Of a DNA stretch of 64,000 bases, positions 22,535-35,724 are shown in pieces; position 1 is the first letter of the stretch; every line of letters starts with the position of its first letter. A program made the position numbers and the translations under genes. Source of the DNA: Hemibagrus wyckioides (taxonomy: Eukaryota; Chordata; Actinopteri; Siluriformes; Bagridae); the NCBI RefSeq assembly GCF_019097595.1, contig NC_080711.1, forward strand, positions 21,600,928-21,664,927, read 5' to 3'. A model generated the notes under the pieces. That model made no database searches and had not been told where the DNA came from. It was given only the letters and a program-made list of their open reading frames with translations.

Positions 22535-22967
22535 CATACTTGCTATAGTCACATGACAAACCCACTTTTTAGATTCCTGGAGGTCAAAGAACCAAACTAT
22601 TTACAGTGTCTCTGACTTACATGTTACCACTTGCCGACTTTAACTGATTGTTTGGACATTTACTGTTGTTAGATTACTTAATTCAATTCTAAATTTAGGC
22701 AAAGAAAAAATAATACAACACACACAACATGAGGTCCAGACAGTATAAAATTTTTCCCTACTTGCTGTTTTAATCACAGAAATATTTCACAGTGTGACAG
22801 AGTGAGAACTATGGAAACATTTTCAAATCAGAGGGTGAAAGTCATTTACATACTATACACCAACATTTATCTTGCATATTGAGTCTTAAATAAATACAAA
22901 CAAATTTAATCACCAAGGAACATTTCCATTGTGATTATTAAAACCTGCAGAACACCATCATAACAAT

Positions 22968-23112
22968 ATGTAAATGAATATGCAAAATGTTCCCCTTACA
23001 GCTACATATAGAGAAATATCAGCCACGGTCACTGTGGGCTCTGGAGAGTTTAGCACTGCTTTTAGATAAAAGATGTTCCTTCCAGTTCTGCTGCTGCTGG
23101 CAGCTTCATCCT
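22968..23112 (+). pseudogene. V15: promoter and leader relic
   Basis: Tandem octamer variants ATGTAAAT (22968-22975) and ATGCAAAA (22980-22987), then leader 23073-23112 (MFLPVLLLLAASS) with a good GTGAGT donor. No V exon follows; the next sequence is family-C promoter. The intact counterpart is V33 (49760). Confidence 0.82.
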
Positions 23113-23459
23113 GTGAGTTTCACTTCAGTAATGAACTCAGAGCTGCTAATAAATTACTGCAGTTATAACCTACTGTACATATATTTTTGATGTACCCTTA
23201 ATTTTGAAGAACGCTGATTACATTCTACACCAAAAACCCCATATATTTAAATGCAGACTTAAATATAATATAGATCATCTATACAGTGAGCAGCATGTGG
23301 TTGTGGATTGAACTCCTCCATAGTGGTCATGGACACTCCCTATTCAAATAGAGTCGTGTATAAACAGCATGTTCTTGGCTGCTCTAGTTTCCAGTGAGCT
23401 CTGTGATAGATAACACTCCCATACACTTTAAATCTGGGTGAAGCAGAACTCAGAGAAGG

Positions 23460-23729
23460 ATGATTTTAGGACTGTGTATTTTATTACTACTCATTTCATG
23501 TAAGTTTATAATTACTAGCATTATAATCATTATAAGATAACATTACCTAGTTGTACTCTTCTCCTCCAGATTCTTATGGACAGTCCTCAGCTTCTGTGGT
23601 GAAGAGACCTGGAGAGTCCATCACTCTGTCCTGTACTGTCTCTGGATTCTCAGTGGGAAGCATATTCACTCAGTCATTGCAGGGCCAGTTCTCCATCACT
23701 AAAGACACCAATAAAAACATGCTGTACCC
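23460..23729 (+). pseudogene. ighv: V16: IGHV pseudogene, family C, internally deleted
   Basis: Variant octamer 23342-23349; leader 23460-23499; V exon from 23570. FR1 and its Cys are present, but about 0.1 kb from CDR1 through CDR2 is gone (GFSVGS joins directly to IFTQSLQ). The exon stops in FR3 after MLYP, where unrelated VH-flank sequence begins. No second Cys, no RSS. Confidence 0.88.
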
Positions 23730-24250
23730 TTGAATAGCTTGTCATCATCATCTCTATCGAAGTAGAAGTTTTGTCAGTTTGCTTTTCTAGAGCATTCAGG
23801 AAAGAAGAAAAGACATCAGCAGAGATGTTTGAGAAGCAACTGTTGTTGCCCATAAATCTGGGAATGATTATAAGACGATTGACAAACAGTTTGAATTATC
23901 CTAGAATTTAAGAGTGTACTTTCTTTTTCACAAAAACTATATATATCACATCCAATGTTTTATTCCAGGCATAACATATCTATTAGCATGAATTGTATAT
24001 CACTGGTAAATACACACAGTTCATTTGTTGGTTAGAGAGCATAAGAAAAACTCATTCTTTATGTTCATGGAGGCAGATGAATGCTATAAATCACAATTAT
24101 AGGTGGATTACAGCATGAATACTGTAGAAAGGCATGGTTACACAAGAGTTAAACAAAGGAGTTGTTCTCCCCATTAGAAACCCACATATCCTCCATCAGA
24201 TGAATCTCCTCCTCATGATTTAAATACATTTCAGATACATTCTCCTCCCA
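23730..24250. other. Intergenic V16-V17
   Basis: No gene; its left part repeats the flank at 1685-1990. Confidence 0.5.
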
Positions 24251-24368
24251 TCATCAGCAGATAAGCAAATCCAAGCATCAGAGCTGGATCTCACTCTATT
24301 TATATGATGTGATGGTGTCTGTTAAACTTTGGAGAACAGAGAAGACTCCAGTACAAACAACACACACC

Positions 24369-24745
24369 ATGTTCTCTACATCTCTACTGCTCCTGCTGGC
24401 AGCTGCTTCTTGTGAGTGCTTTATCAAATTCATTCATTTACTAGATGAAGAATAAAGGTGCAGCAGATATTGTGTGAGATATCACCATGTGTTTTCCTCC
24501 ACAGATGTACATGGTGAGGAACTGACTCAGCCTGCTTCCATGACAGTCCAGCCAGGCCAGAGTCTCTCCATCCACTGCAAGGTTTCATATTCAGTTACGA
24601 GCGATCATACAGCTTGGATCCAACAACCTGAAGGAAAAGCTCTGGAGTGGATTGGATACATCGATAGTGGTGGGAGTACTTATTACAGTGACAAACTGAA
24701 AAATAAGTTCAGCATCTCCAGAGACACTTCTACTAACACAATAAC
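24369..24745 (+). pseudogene. ighv: V17: IGHV pseudogene, family B, 3'-truncated
   Basis: Promoter (AAGCAAAT 24263-24270), leader 24369-24411 and V exon from 24505 are good through FR3 (CDR1 DHTA, CDR2 IDSGGSTYY). After NTIT it joins the family-B 3' flank about 60 bp beyond the RSS. The second Cys and whole RSS are deleted, at short ACAA/CAAC repeats. Confidence 0.9.
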
Positions 24746-25855
24746 AACAATAACAACTAATAAATCATCTCAGTCACACTTTCACTTTCTTTCACTGGAA
24801 TAAAGTCAGAATCGTTTGCAGCATTTTAAAACACAGTCACACAAAGTCTTTATTAAATAAAAAAGAAAACATTACTGAAAGAGTTTATTATCAGTTTATT
24901 CTGAACTATTATTAATCCCTTCATTTTACAGGATTTTTAACCAACAGTTGAATCAGTGTTTACTGAGTGGATTCAGGAATAATACAGCATGTTTCCAGCA
25001 GTGTGTTGTGTTTAACACACAGTCTGTTCTCACAGTGTGAGGTGCAATAATTGAAACAACTGAAGGAGGCAGCAGAGTTTAACAAATAAAGTGAAAAAAG
25101 TGAATCCATAAACTGCATTCTCTATGAGACTCATTATCAAACATCTCATTTATCATAATTTAGGAATATTTGTGTTGAATATTACCAAATTTACACTTGA
25201 TATGTAGTATGATATAAAAACAGAATAAAAAAATACATTCTATCCTACATTATCCCTCAGTCATTATCATCATGATGTGAAACCTCTGGTAGGTTTGAGT
25301 TTTACTGATTAATTAATTAAGGGAATGCTTTAATTTCTTTAGCAGGTGTGAAATATTTACATTTCATATAATAGGTTTATGTGAAATATTCTTACATAAG
25401 TATTCATTATTTATTTAACAAAAGTGAATCTAATCTGTAGAAACCATGTGTAAAGAACTAAATATGCCCTCACTGATTCCATAGGGATTAATATGGTAAG
25501 TAGCAGCCAGGTGCTGCTAATCAAAAGCCCTTAATTAACTTATCATCAGCATCTCTATAGAAGTAGAAGTTTTGTCAGTTTGCTTTTCTGGAGCATTCAT
25601 GTGTGTGTTAACACAACGGCAAGAAGAAAAGACGTCAGCAGTGATGTTGCTGCCCATCAATCTGAGAAGAGTTATAAGAGCGTTTCTAAACAAATTGAAT
25701 CACCAGTTTTATTCCATGCATAACATGTCTATTAGAATGAACGATATATCACCAGTAAATACACACAGTTCATTCATTGGTTAGTAAGCAGAAGAAAAAC
25801 TCCAGTCATTCTTTATGTTCATGGTGGCAGATGAATGCTGTAAATCCCAATTTTA
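24746..25855. other. Start of block 2, intergenic
   Basis: Family-B 3' flank, then the equivalent of window positions 1-340 from 25049. At about 25390 it joins directly to the equivalent of 1540, so the V1-containing 1.19 kb is missing. No gene. Confidence 0.65.
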
Positions 25856-26335
25856 GGGGATTAAACCTGAATATCTGCCATAAGCTTGATCGCCCGAAGT
25901 AGCAGATCAGACCCAAACACAGGGATGCAGTACATGCACTGGTTTAATTTAACAAAACAAAACACAACTACATTAAACGTAACAGCAATAAACCATAATT
26001 ATGACATGGAAAATTAAATAACCTCAACAAAACATGACTATAACATAAAAACATAAATTACATGGCGTCCGGCCTTATAGCACACATACACCGTTACGTC
26101 GACACATATGAGTATAATGACCGACACTGACCAATACAGAAGAACAAAGATATATAGAGCAGCACATCAAGGGAAAACAAGGGATAGGTGAGAAAGCAGG
26201 AAAATACATTAGGAAAGGGCGTGGCAACGCCCACACAGGAATTACACAGTAATAAATAAACCACTTGCCAGGACCCCTAGGAGTCTGCCAAGGAACTGTC
26301 CCAATAACTCCTGACTATACAACACTGACAAAAAT
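25856..26335. repeat. Unclassified interspersed repeat, copy 2
   Basis: Near-identical to 1996-2475; followed by a short AAAT run. Confidence 0.6.
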
Positions 26336-26618
26336 AAATTAATAAATAAATAAATAAATAATGACAACCAAGTGTTTCAAGTTATTTTATTTTTGAAATA
26401 GTTGTAGTATAGATTTCTAACATTACTGCACACGATAAACACTATAATAATATCACTAACAAGAACTTATTATAATGTAGTAGCTTATTATTATAATGTA
26501 GTATGTAATATAATCACCTTAACAGATTAGAATTTGTGTGAGAAGGTTGAAGGTTTAGTTGCTGTTCCTCTCTGTTACATCATCATGACTCCCTCATGTT
26601 TTCTATCATGAAATCATG

Positions 26619-26841
26619 ATGCAAATCCAGATTGCTGTGTGTCCATGCAGTATTTATGTGCAGCTGAGCTGAGTGGAGCGATCGAGTCTCATCAACACTC
26701 ACCATGAAGATCCCACTCTCCTCATTCCTGCTACTTATCAGCCTCATTGGTGAGTTTTCATGCTGAATCTCAAATATCTTTTTCATTGTTTATTATACAC
26801 TAATATTTTCTTGTTTATGTTGCAGGTATTCAGTGTCAAAG
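26619..26841 (+). pseudogene. ighv: V18: IGHV relic, family E
   Basis: Octamer 26619-26626, leader 26704-26749 with good donor, acceptor, and only the first 16 bp of the V exon (26826-26841). About 0.8 kb, including the rest of the exon, RSS and downstream flank, is deleted relative to V2, joined at a shared GT. Confidence 0.88.
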
Positions 26842-27065
26842 TAGCAGTAACTCCCTGACACAGTTCAGCCAAAGTATGCAGAACTACACAATGTTTTTTG
26901 TTGTTTTCTTTGTACTTTACACAATTAATTATTGGCACATACACCCACCACCTCTACAATTCCTGACATCACACCACCTGCTCCTTGATTATTGTCCTAT
27001 TAAAACACACCCCCAAGTGTTTTACTCCTTACTGAATATGTGTATATGAAGAGTGAGTTCTCTTA

Positions 27066-28391
27066 ACAGACCTGAGGAATTCCTGCGAACCTGTCTCCCT
27101 ATCCTCTTTAATGTGCTCTGAACTTCCAATGCCTGAACCTGTCTCTTGCTATTCCTCTAATCCTATAGTGACACAGTGCCTAAAGATTTAGAATCAATTT
27201 AGAAAATCATTTGCCCTTCATAGTCTCTCCTTACATGCCCCCTTAAGTAAAAACCATATGTTCACTCCTTCAATAATGGACAATGCCTTTGATATTTGGG
27301 TTAAGAGTGGGATATATACATTACAAGATCTTTATATAAATAATACTTTTGCGTCTTTTGATGAATTAGTTAACAGATTTAAGATTCCCAGGTCCCATTT
27401 CTTTAGATATCTGCAAGTACGAAACTTTCTGGTTACACATATTGATTGTTTTCCTTCATAACTTTCTGCATCCCTATTAGACTCTATTTTTAAGGTAGGA
27501 AAAGATTCCAATCAAATCATTGGCAAAATTTATAACCTCCTCAATCAGCATAACCTGGCGTATTTAGATTGCTTAAAAAAGCCATGGAAGAGGATCTGAA
27601 TGAACAAATTTCAGACATAACTTGGCAGAATATTATTAAACAGATCTGTTTGTCATCTATATGTCAACGACATATGATTGTGAAATTTAAGGTGGTACAC
27701 CGACTCCACTGGTCAAAGGTGAGGCTATCTAAATTCTGGCCAGAGCTAGACCCTATTTGTGACAGATGTAGGCAAGCTCCTGCAAGCTATATATATGTTT
27801 TGGACATGCCTGTGTTTGTATAACTTCTGGAAATTGATTTTTGGTGCATTCTCAGAAATAATAGTTTTGCCAATAGACCCATCTCCTTTTATAGCGGTAT
27901 TTGGTGTTGTAACACAAAACCTGTGCAGACGTAGCTATAATTGTGAAATATTGGCCTTTTGCACACTCCTTGCTAGACCCCCACCCCCCTACTTTCCCTC
28001 ACTAGATTAAAGAGACCATGAAATATCTTAAACTGGAAAAAATAAGATACTCTCTGCAAGGATCTTCCCAAAAATTCTATGCAAACTGGCAACCTTTTTT
28101 GTCATTTGTTGAAAAGCACAAGTAGGGAACACAGCCCCAAGAAGAGGCTTTTTTTTTAAAGTTATTCATTTACTGTTATTTATTTGTTTATTTTATTTTA
28201 TTTATTTAATTAATTAATTAATTTATTTATTTTTTTATTGTTTTTTTTTGTTGTTGTTCTCATGTCTTCTTTGTACAATGTAATTGATGCTTTATGTCTG
28301 ATGGGTAGAGGGTTGGGTTGGGCTATGTTGTATTTCTTCTGTTTTTTGTTTGTATCTTGTAAAATTATAAATAAAGAGATCTTGTTCAAAA
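27066..28391 (+). mobile_element. L1/Tx1-type LINE fragment, copy B
   Basis: Block-2 copy of 4021-5340. The FRYLQVRNF stretch is uninterrupted here. A small deletion near 27787 splits the C-terminal frame. Same AATAAA-bearing 3' end. Confidence 0.75.
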
Positions 28392-28532
28392 AATTCAGAG
28401 ACCTGATAAAGTCTCTTAATGTTCCATATTTTATAGATTTATATTCACAGATTACAGAGGTTCATTAGATGAGAAGATTTTCATGTGTAGAGGAATCCAT
28501 CCCATTTTGTCCCTAAGATAAGAAGTGTCTCT

Positions 28533-28640
28533 ATGCAAATGTCCCTGTTATATATTTAAGCAACAAAGACCAAGAGCTTTTACTTCTTCTGCTTCAACAC
28601 ACACCATGATCTCTACATCCCTACTGCTGCTGCTGCAGCA
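28533..28640 (+). pseudogene. V19: orphan promoter plus leader relic, family D
   Basis: Octamer 28533-28540, start at 28606; same breakpoint as V3, so the loss predates the duplication. Confidence 0.8.
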
Positions 28641-29520
28641 ACACTTTTGTTTTTGCCCCCATTTTTCATGAGCTGAACTCAAAGACTTTTTCTATGTACA
28701 CAAAAGGCCTATTTCTCTCAAATATTGTTCACAAATCTGTCTAAATGTGTGTTAGTGAGCACTTCTCCTTTGCTGAGATAATCCATCCACCTCACAGGTG
28801 TGGCATATCAAGACGCTGATTAGACAGCATGATTATTGCACAGGTATGCCTTAGGCTGGCCGCAATAAAGAGTTAAATTCAGAGTTAAATGTTACTTAAC
28901 TCACAGTCATTCTACTAAATTTAAGTTTTGCAGTTTATTCATTATTACATTAAAAATAAATGTGTTGACCTGGAAAAGACTTCATGTGTTCAACACTGTC
29001 TAGTATAAATAAATCTGAAAGCTTTAATTTCTCTTTTGCATGTCTCTCAACCTCAAATAAAGTTCTAGCTTTTCAAGATATCATTCTGATTATGGTGCAG
29101 AAGCATCGCAGACTTGATCACAGTGTGCCATCACGGTGGAAAGAAATGACATTGTCTGACACGTTGTACCATATAAGAGTTTAGACAACTAAACATGTGT
29201 GTAATATTTATTCCAATTTTATAGGTATACTGTATTTTGTATAAATTCATCTGTCCTAATCACATTACAGACAGTTTGAGAGCATATAATGGATAAACAA
29301 AAAAAATGGACAGTTTTAGGTAAATTATATCATGAACTTTGTTTGAAAAAAAGAATGTTCCAAATATAAAATCTTTTTATAATGGGGTTTATAAAATTTA
29401 TAAAAGTGTCTTTCTCAAACAAAAGAGTTTTTCTCCCCATTATAAACCCACATATCCTCCATCAGATGAATCTCCTCCTGATGATTTAAATACATTTCAG
29501 ATACATTCTCCTCCCATCAT
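28641..29520. other. Non-VH insert and 5' flank of V20
   Basis: Copy of 5590-6470. No gene seen. Confidence 0.5.
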
Positions 29521-29528
29521 CAGCAGAT

Positions 29529-29536
29529 AAGCAAAT
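29529..29536 (+). promoter_or_regulatory. V20 variant octamer AAGCAAAT
   Basis: Family-B octamer variant with TATTTATA downstream. Confidence 0.6.
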
Positions 29537-29634
29537 CCAAGCGTCAGAGCTGGATCTCACTCTATTTATATGATGTGATGGTGTCTGTTAAACTTTGGAG
29601 AACAGAGAAGACTCCAGTACAAACAACACACACC

Positions 29635-30070
29635 ATGTTCTCTACATCTCTACTGCTCCTGCTGGCAGCTGCTTCTTGTGAGTGCTTTATCAAATTCATT
29701 CATTTACTAGATGAAGAATAAAGGTGCAGCAGATATTGTGTGAGATATCACCATGTGTTTTCCTCCACAGATGTACATGGTGAGGAACTGACTCAGCCTG
29801 CTTCCATGACAGTCCAGCCAGGCCAGAGTCTCTCCATCCACTGCAAGGTTTCATATTCAGTTACGAGCTATTGGACAGCTTGGATCCGACAACCTGCAGG
29901 AAAAGCTCTGGAGTGGATTGGATACATCAGTAGTGGTGGGAGTACAGGTTACAGTGACAAACTGAAAAATAAGTTCAGCATCTCCAGAGACACTTCTACT
30001 AACACAATAACAATTGGAGGACAGAACATGCAGACTGAAGACACAGCTGTGTATTACTGCGCTGGTTACA
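29635..30070 (+). CDS. ighv: V20: intact IGHV segment, family B
   Basis: Leader 29635-29677, V exon 29771-30070. CDR1 SYWTA, CDR2 ISSGGSTGY, end YYCAG. RSS 30071-30109. Against V4 I see changes only in CDR1 (GAA to TGG), around CDR2, and one Glu/Asp just after it; FR1, FR2 and most of FR3 match. Confidence 0.93.
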
Positions 30071-30109
30071 CACAGTGAGACAGAATAGTGGATTCCTCTT
30101 ACAAAAACC
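30071..30109 (+). other. V20 RSS
   Basis: CACAGTG, 23-bp spacer, ACAAAAACC. Confidence 0.92.
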
Positions 30110-30649
30110 TTATGAGACATGTTACACACATCCTCTCAATGCAACTAATAAATCATCTCAGTCACACTTTCACGTTCTTCCACTGTAATAAAGTCATAAT
30201 GATTTGTAGTGTTTTAAAACACAGTCACACAAAGTAATATTTAAATAAAAAAGAAAACATTATTGAAAGAGTGTTCATTCTGAACTATTATTAATCCCTT
30301 CATTTTACAGGATTTTTAACCAGCAGTTGGAATCAGTTTCATAAAAAAGACAGGAGAAAACAGATAGCAGATGCTTTAAATTATTCCATCATCCACAAAG
30401 ATTTAACAACAGACAAGTTGTTGACATGAGCTCCTGACTGAATGAGTCAGTGATGATTTGTGACCTGAATTATATATTTAATAAAATTCAGTTTCTATTA
30501 GACAAACAGATGAAAAATGACAGTTTCTGAACAGACCAGAATGTTCTTCTGGGTGTTACAGTGACACACAGTGATGGAATAAAAAGTCATGATATCTAAT
30601 GAGTAAAGAGCAGTGATGAACCTGACAGCATGAAACAAACCCAGAGTCT

Positions 30650-31088
30650 GTTTTGAGTTACTTTACTCTAGCATTGTTCATTCACTGTTAGTATTATTAT
30701 TTATTTTATATTGAGAAACATTTTACGGATTTTTCATACTTTCTTTTTTAACTTCAACAATTATCTTTGTGTGTTCTTGCAGATTCCTGCAGTCAGACAC
30801 TGATCCAGTCTGATCCAGTGATCATCAAACCTGATCAGTCTCATAAACTGACCTGCACAGCCTCTGGATTTAACTTCAGTGGCTACTGGATGGCTTGGAT
30901 CAGACAGGCGCCTGGAAAAGGACTTGAATTTGTTGCAATTATTGAGAGTAATAGTAACAGGAAGTTTTAGTCCAGTGCAGATCAGGGCCGCTTCACCATC
31001 TCCAGAGACGACAGTAAGAAGCAGGTGTATCTGCAGATGAACAGCATGAGGACAGAAGACACTGCAGTTTATTACTGCGCCCGTGACA
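30650..31088 (+). pseudogene. ighv: V21: IGHV pseudogene, family A
   Basis: Copy of V5: promoter and start deleted, V exon 30783-31088 with the same TAG at 30968-30970. RSS 31089-31126 kept. Confidence 0.9.
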
Positions 31089-31126
31089 CACAGTGATACT
31101 TCCCCTTAGACATCAGTACAAAACAC
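31089..31126 (+). other. V21 RSS
   Basis: CACAGTG, 22-bp spacer, ACAAAACAC. Confidence 0.75.
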
Positions 31127-31482
31127 TTGCTATAGTCACATGACTAACCCACATTTTCAGAAGCTGTGGATTCATGGAGGTCAAAGAACCAAAATATTTT
31201 GATTATCTCTGACTTTTCCTTAATATATCTTAACTAATATTGATTTCCAAACTGATTGATTAGTTAAACCAATAGAGTTACTATTTTTACCACTGATACT
31301 GTATCTGAGTGCTTTCTCTCTTTTTTAAACTGTACTGATAAAAATGCTCCACTTCTGAATTCCTAATATTTTTTTTTCTGTTCCAAGTGAGATGATTTTT
31401 ATTGACATTTATAGTGATTATAATCTTTTTCTCATGAATAACTCATTCTAGTTATTGATCATTTGAAAAGAGGAATTTTGTG

Positions 31483-31495
31483 CCTCTAGAGGGCA
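31483..31495 (+). promoter_or_regulatory. CTCF-like motif upstream of V22
   Basis: CCTCTAGAGGGCA, 505 bp upstream of the start. Confidence 0.5.
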
Positions 31496-31869
31496 GTCTG
31501 TACAAACTCAACCACACAATCATTACATAAAGTGTCTTAGTACCCTGTGTTGATCAATAAATTCTGTTGTCTAATTGTATATTAAATGCCTGAATATTAC
31601 ATTAATGCCTGTTTCAAAATGTGAATTTGTATGATGTTAAGGTGTATAAACACATACTTTAGTCTTTTCTTTCATTTAGAGAAAGTATTATTAAAAATGA
31701 TTTAAATTACATTTAAATACAGTGGCTTCTCCGATTCTAATAAATAGCAAGAGTGAAACATTTAGTTGTTGCTTTTCTACACAGAACCTTATAATCATCC
31801 ACACATCTATACAGTGAGCAGCATGTGGTTGTGGATTGAACACCTCCATAGTGGTCATGGACACTCCCT

Positions 31870-31877
31870 ATTCAAAT
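31870..31877 (+). promoter_or_regulatory. V22 variant octamer ATTCAAAT
   Basis: Family-C octamer variant. Confidence 0.55.
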
Positions 31878-31987
31878 AGAGTCGTGTATAAACAGCATGT
31901 TCTTGGCTGCTCTAGTTTCCAGTGAGCTCTGTGATAGATAACACTCCCATACACTTTAAATCTGGGTGAAGCAGAACTCAGAGAAGG

Positions 31988-32414
31988 ATGATTCTAGGAC
32001 AGTGTATTTTATTGGTACTCATTTCATGTAAGTTTATGTTTTTTTCTGTTGTGACTAATAGCATTATATCATTATAAAATAACATTACCTAGTTCTACTC
32101 TTCTCTTCCAGATTCTTATGGACAGTCCCTGACCTCCTCAGCTTCTGTGGTGAAGAGACCTGGAGAGTCGGTCACTCTGTCCTGTACTGTCTCTGGATTC
32201 TCAATGAGCAGCTACTACATGAACTGGATCCGTCAGAAACCAGGACAAGGACTGGAGTGGATCGGGCGTATTGAAGGTGGCACTAGCACTGGATTCGCTC
32301 AGTCACTGCAGGGCCAGTTCTCCATCACTAAAGACACCAGTAAAAACATGCTGTACCTAGAAGTGAAGAGTCTGAAAGCTGAAGACACGGCAGTTTATTA
32401 CTGTGCACGAGACT
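31988..32414 (+). CDS. ighv: V22: intact IGHV segment, family C
   Basis: Leader 31988-32027, V exon 32112-32414. CDR1 SSYYMN, GLEWIG, CDR2 [17 protein letters not shown] 32415-32452. Functional twin of V6: GAG here where V6 has TAG. Confidence 0.93.
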
Positions 32415-32452
32415 CACACTGACACAACAGACTCCAGAGCTGTACAAAAACT
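32415..32452 (+). other. V22 RSS
   Basis: CACACTG, 22-bp spacer, ACAAAAACT. Confidence 0.82.
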
Positions 32453-32491
32453 TACACAAGCACGTCCTCATGAACTGTAAATATTCCCTCA

Positions 32492-32968
32492 GCAGCAATG
32501 CTGAAGGCGGCCGAAATCCACAATAATGTCCTTTGAACAGCTGATATTGAGATATGTCTGCTACTGATGCTCTGTAAAGCCTTCATAACGGCTCTAATCT
32601 GAGGTGCTGTTAATTGGTGATTTCTGAGGCTGGTAACTCTAAATGAACTTCTCCTCTGCAGCAGAGGTCAGTTTTGGTCTTGCTTTACTGGGATGGTCTT
32701 CATGTGAGCCAGTTTCATCATGGTGCTTGATGGGTTTTGCAAATGCACTTGACAATACTGTTCCTGCAAGAACTATTCCAGAACACCTGACCTTCGTGTC
32801 TTAAAATAACAACTGACTGTTTTTTGTTGTCATTACATATGGATTACTTAATTCCAGTCATTTCATAGTTTTGAAATCTCCAGTATTGTTCTAGAATGCA
32901 GAAAATAAGTCACTAAACAAAAAACATTGAATTAAAAGGTGTGTCCAAACTTTTGACTGGTAGTGTAC
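32492..32968 (-). mobile_element. Tc1-like element remnant, copy 2
   Basis: Block-2 copy of 9441-9917, with the same decayed transposase motifs. Confidence 0.78.
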
Positions 32969-33125
32969 ATCAGTAAATAAGTCGATGTCAGTATGTGCAA
33001 AGAGAAGTATGTGCAAATTGTATTTACAGCAGATAAAGTGTTAAGAAAAGAGTAATTAAATATTTGTGCAAAAGTCTGCATTATGTACATTGTATGTACA
33101 ACAGCAACAGAGATAATAAACAGTG

Positions 33126-33218
<93 letters not shown>
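33126..33218. repeat. GATA microsatellite
   Basis: About 23 pure GATA units; the block-1 copy is longer and contains GACA. Confidence 0.95.
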
Positions 33219-33239
33219 ACTAGGTGTAATCTATGAATT

Positions 33240-34172
33240 AACAATATCCACATTTTAATTATATTATACAGAGAAAATGTAAATGTACAGCATGAAGCAG
33301 AACTGTAACGTGGTGAAGTGTAGTGAGACATGAGTGTCCTAGCAGTGTAGTGTAGAGTTCAGAAGATTTATGGTTGTGGGGAAAAATCTGGACCTGCTGG
33401 TTCTGGTGCAGATGGTCCTGTATCTCCTCCTGGACAGGAGGAGGTTGAACAGTTTGTGACTAGAGTGGGAGGAGTCTTTGATGATTTTGTGTGCTCTGTG
33501 CAGACATCTACTGTGGTGAAGAGACTCAGTGGTAGTTGGGTGTCGATGATGCATTGGGTGCTTTTCACAACCCTTTGCAGTGATTTCTTTTAATACACTG
33601 TGGAGCTGCCATTCCACACTGTGATGGAGCTTGTCAAGATGCTCTCAATAATGCAGCAGTAAAAATTGGTCAGGATCTTGGGGGATAGGTGAACTTTTTT
33701 TAATCTTCTCAGGAAGTAAGGACACTGTTGTGCCTTCCTATCCAGAGGTGATGTGTTCAAATGCCAAGACAGATCTTCAGAGATGTGGACGCCCAGGAAC
33801 TGAAAGCTGGAGACTTCAGACCCATTGATGTAGATGGGGGAGTGTCTGCTGCTGTTAGATGTCCGGAAGTCCACAATGAGCTCTTTGGTCTTCTTGGCAT
33901 TGTGGGTGAGGTTGTTCATGGAACACCATGCTGACAGGCTTTGGATCTCCTCCCTGTAGGCCGATTCCTCAGTGTTGCTGATTCGGCCAATAACTGTGGT
34001 ATCATCTGCATATTTGATGAACATGTTGGAGTTATGCCATGGAACACAGTCATGGGTAAACAGGGAGAAGAGCAGTGGGCTCAGCACGCAGCCTTGTGGG
34101 ATGCCGGTGTTCAGGATGAGGGTTGAGGATATGTGATTCCAACCTTACAGACTGAGGTCTATTTGTTAGGAA
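33240..34172 (-). mobile_element. Rex1/L2-type LINE, RT fragment, copy 2
   Basis: Copy of 10260-11209. YADD motif retained; an extra stop near 33590 and a 2-bp deletion near 34138 make it more broken. Confidence 0.78.
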
Positions 34173-34378
34173 TAAAAATATAATCATTTAATATCACAAG
34201 ACAATAATCACTATAATGTATTCAGTCACTTGTTCATCTTTAGGAAGTGTTTTATTCGGGTCAGAGTGCTGGATCCAGAGTCCATCCCAGGAACACTGAG
34301 CGTACAACCTGGACATGTTATAAATTCACACACTCATTCACACCTAGGGGCAATTTAATGAAGATCACTGATCTTGAT

Positions 34379-34878
34379 CACTGTTGGGTGTAATGCATTA
34401 CTTAGTAGCAGGAGCAAGTGGCTGTTTTGGAACTATTCCAAATGGAACTATTCCAATTACTTCTCTTTTTTGGCCCAGGTAGACAAGAACATTAACGTGA
34501 AATGTAAGCTATGTCCTGGTGAAAAAACTATCGGCCCCTGACAATACCACGAGTAATTTACTGAAGCACTTGACAAGGCAGCATCGACAAACACTTTTGA
34601 GTGATCCATGTTCATCGACAGTACAAATGTTAAGCAGGCAAAACTTGATTTTACATCAGGAGTGTAGAAAAGGTGTCCAAAGGTGAGCTAAAAAAATGAT
34701 TGCAGGCTACCAGTCAAGGTTTATAGGGATTTTAGGAAGTAATTAATAATGAGTTAAATTACTTATTGAGTAATTAAATTACTTTTCAGACAGAGTAATT
34801 AGAAACACATTTTAAATACAGCATTGATGGTGTAATTAGTAATTAATAACCTTTTTCGAAGTAACTTACCTAACACTG
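34379..34878 (+). mobile_element. hAT-type remnant with BED-finger exon, copy 2
   Basis: Copy of 11398-11892; rough TIRs at both ends, BED region broken. Confidence 0.62.
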
Positions 34879-35087
34879 CTGCTGATTCAATTTCTCAAAG
34901 ATCAATTTAAACTTTTGAATAATAAAGTAGATGAAGTATAGAGAATAGTTTCACTGTTGAGTTGTTGATAGATATTAGATTTCAGCTTTGCCTTCTGCTC
35001 ACTAGAGATTACAATTCTTCTTCAGAATTTAAAAACACCTGATCTAGAATCTTCTCAGCTATTTCTCTCTGGATTCATCAGTTAAAG

Positions 35088-35100
35088 CCTCTAGAGGGCA
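35088..35100 (+). promoter_or_regulatory. CTCF-like motif upstream of V23
   Basis: CCTCTAGAGGGCA, 637 bp upstream of the start. Confidence 0.5.
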
Positions 35101-35647
35101 GACTATACCCGAATGAACATCATGTTCTATTGAACGGTTTGATTATAATGTTAAATGTAGTTCATACTGTTCAGAAAACACTGCAATATTTCACCAAGTG
35201 AGAGTCAAATATGGAAGGAGTTATTCACACTGTTATTTTAACACAGAAACCAGGAAATTTGTAGACATGAGAATAATTTCTGTGTTAATGTAATTCTCTA
35301 GATTGCAGCATACATATGACTGATAATTATTATTATTTTCATGTATTATGAATGAACTCTTGGAGCTGGAGGTCATCCCCCCAGTGTTATGCAGTGAATG
35401 GGCCATGCCTGTCATGCCAGTGGTTAAGAGGAACGGGGTTGTGAGGATTTTCAGTGAATCCGGCTCTGTGAATATGCTCATATGAAGAGTGCGTTCTCTT
35501 CACATAAATTCAGAGACCTAAGAAAGTCTCTTAATGTTCCAAATTTTATAGATTTATAATCACAGATTAGAGACGTTCATGAGACGGGGAGATTTTCATG
35601 TGTAGAGGAATCCATCCCATTCTGACCCTAAGATAAGGAGTGTCTCT

Positions 35648-35655
35648 ATGCAAAT
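35648..35655 (+). promoter_or_regulatory. V23 octamer ATGCAAAT
   Basis: Perfect octamer 77 bp before the start. Confidence 0.85.
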
Positions 35656-35724
35656 GTCCTTCCCTGTTATATATTTAAGCAATGAAGACAAAGAGCTTTT
35701 ACTTCTTCTGCTTCAACACACACC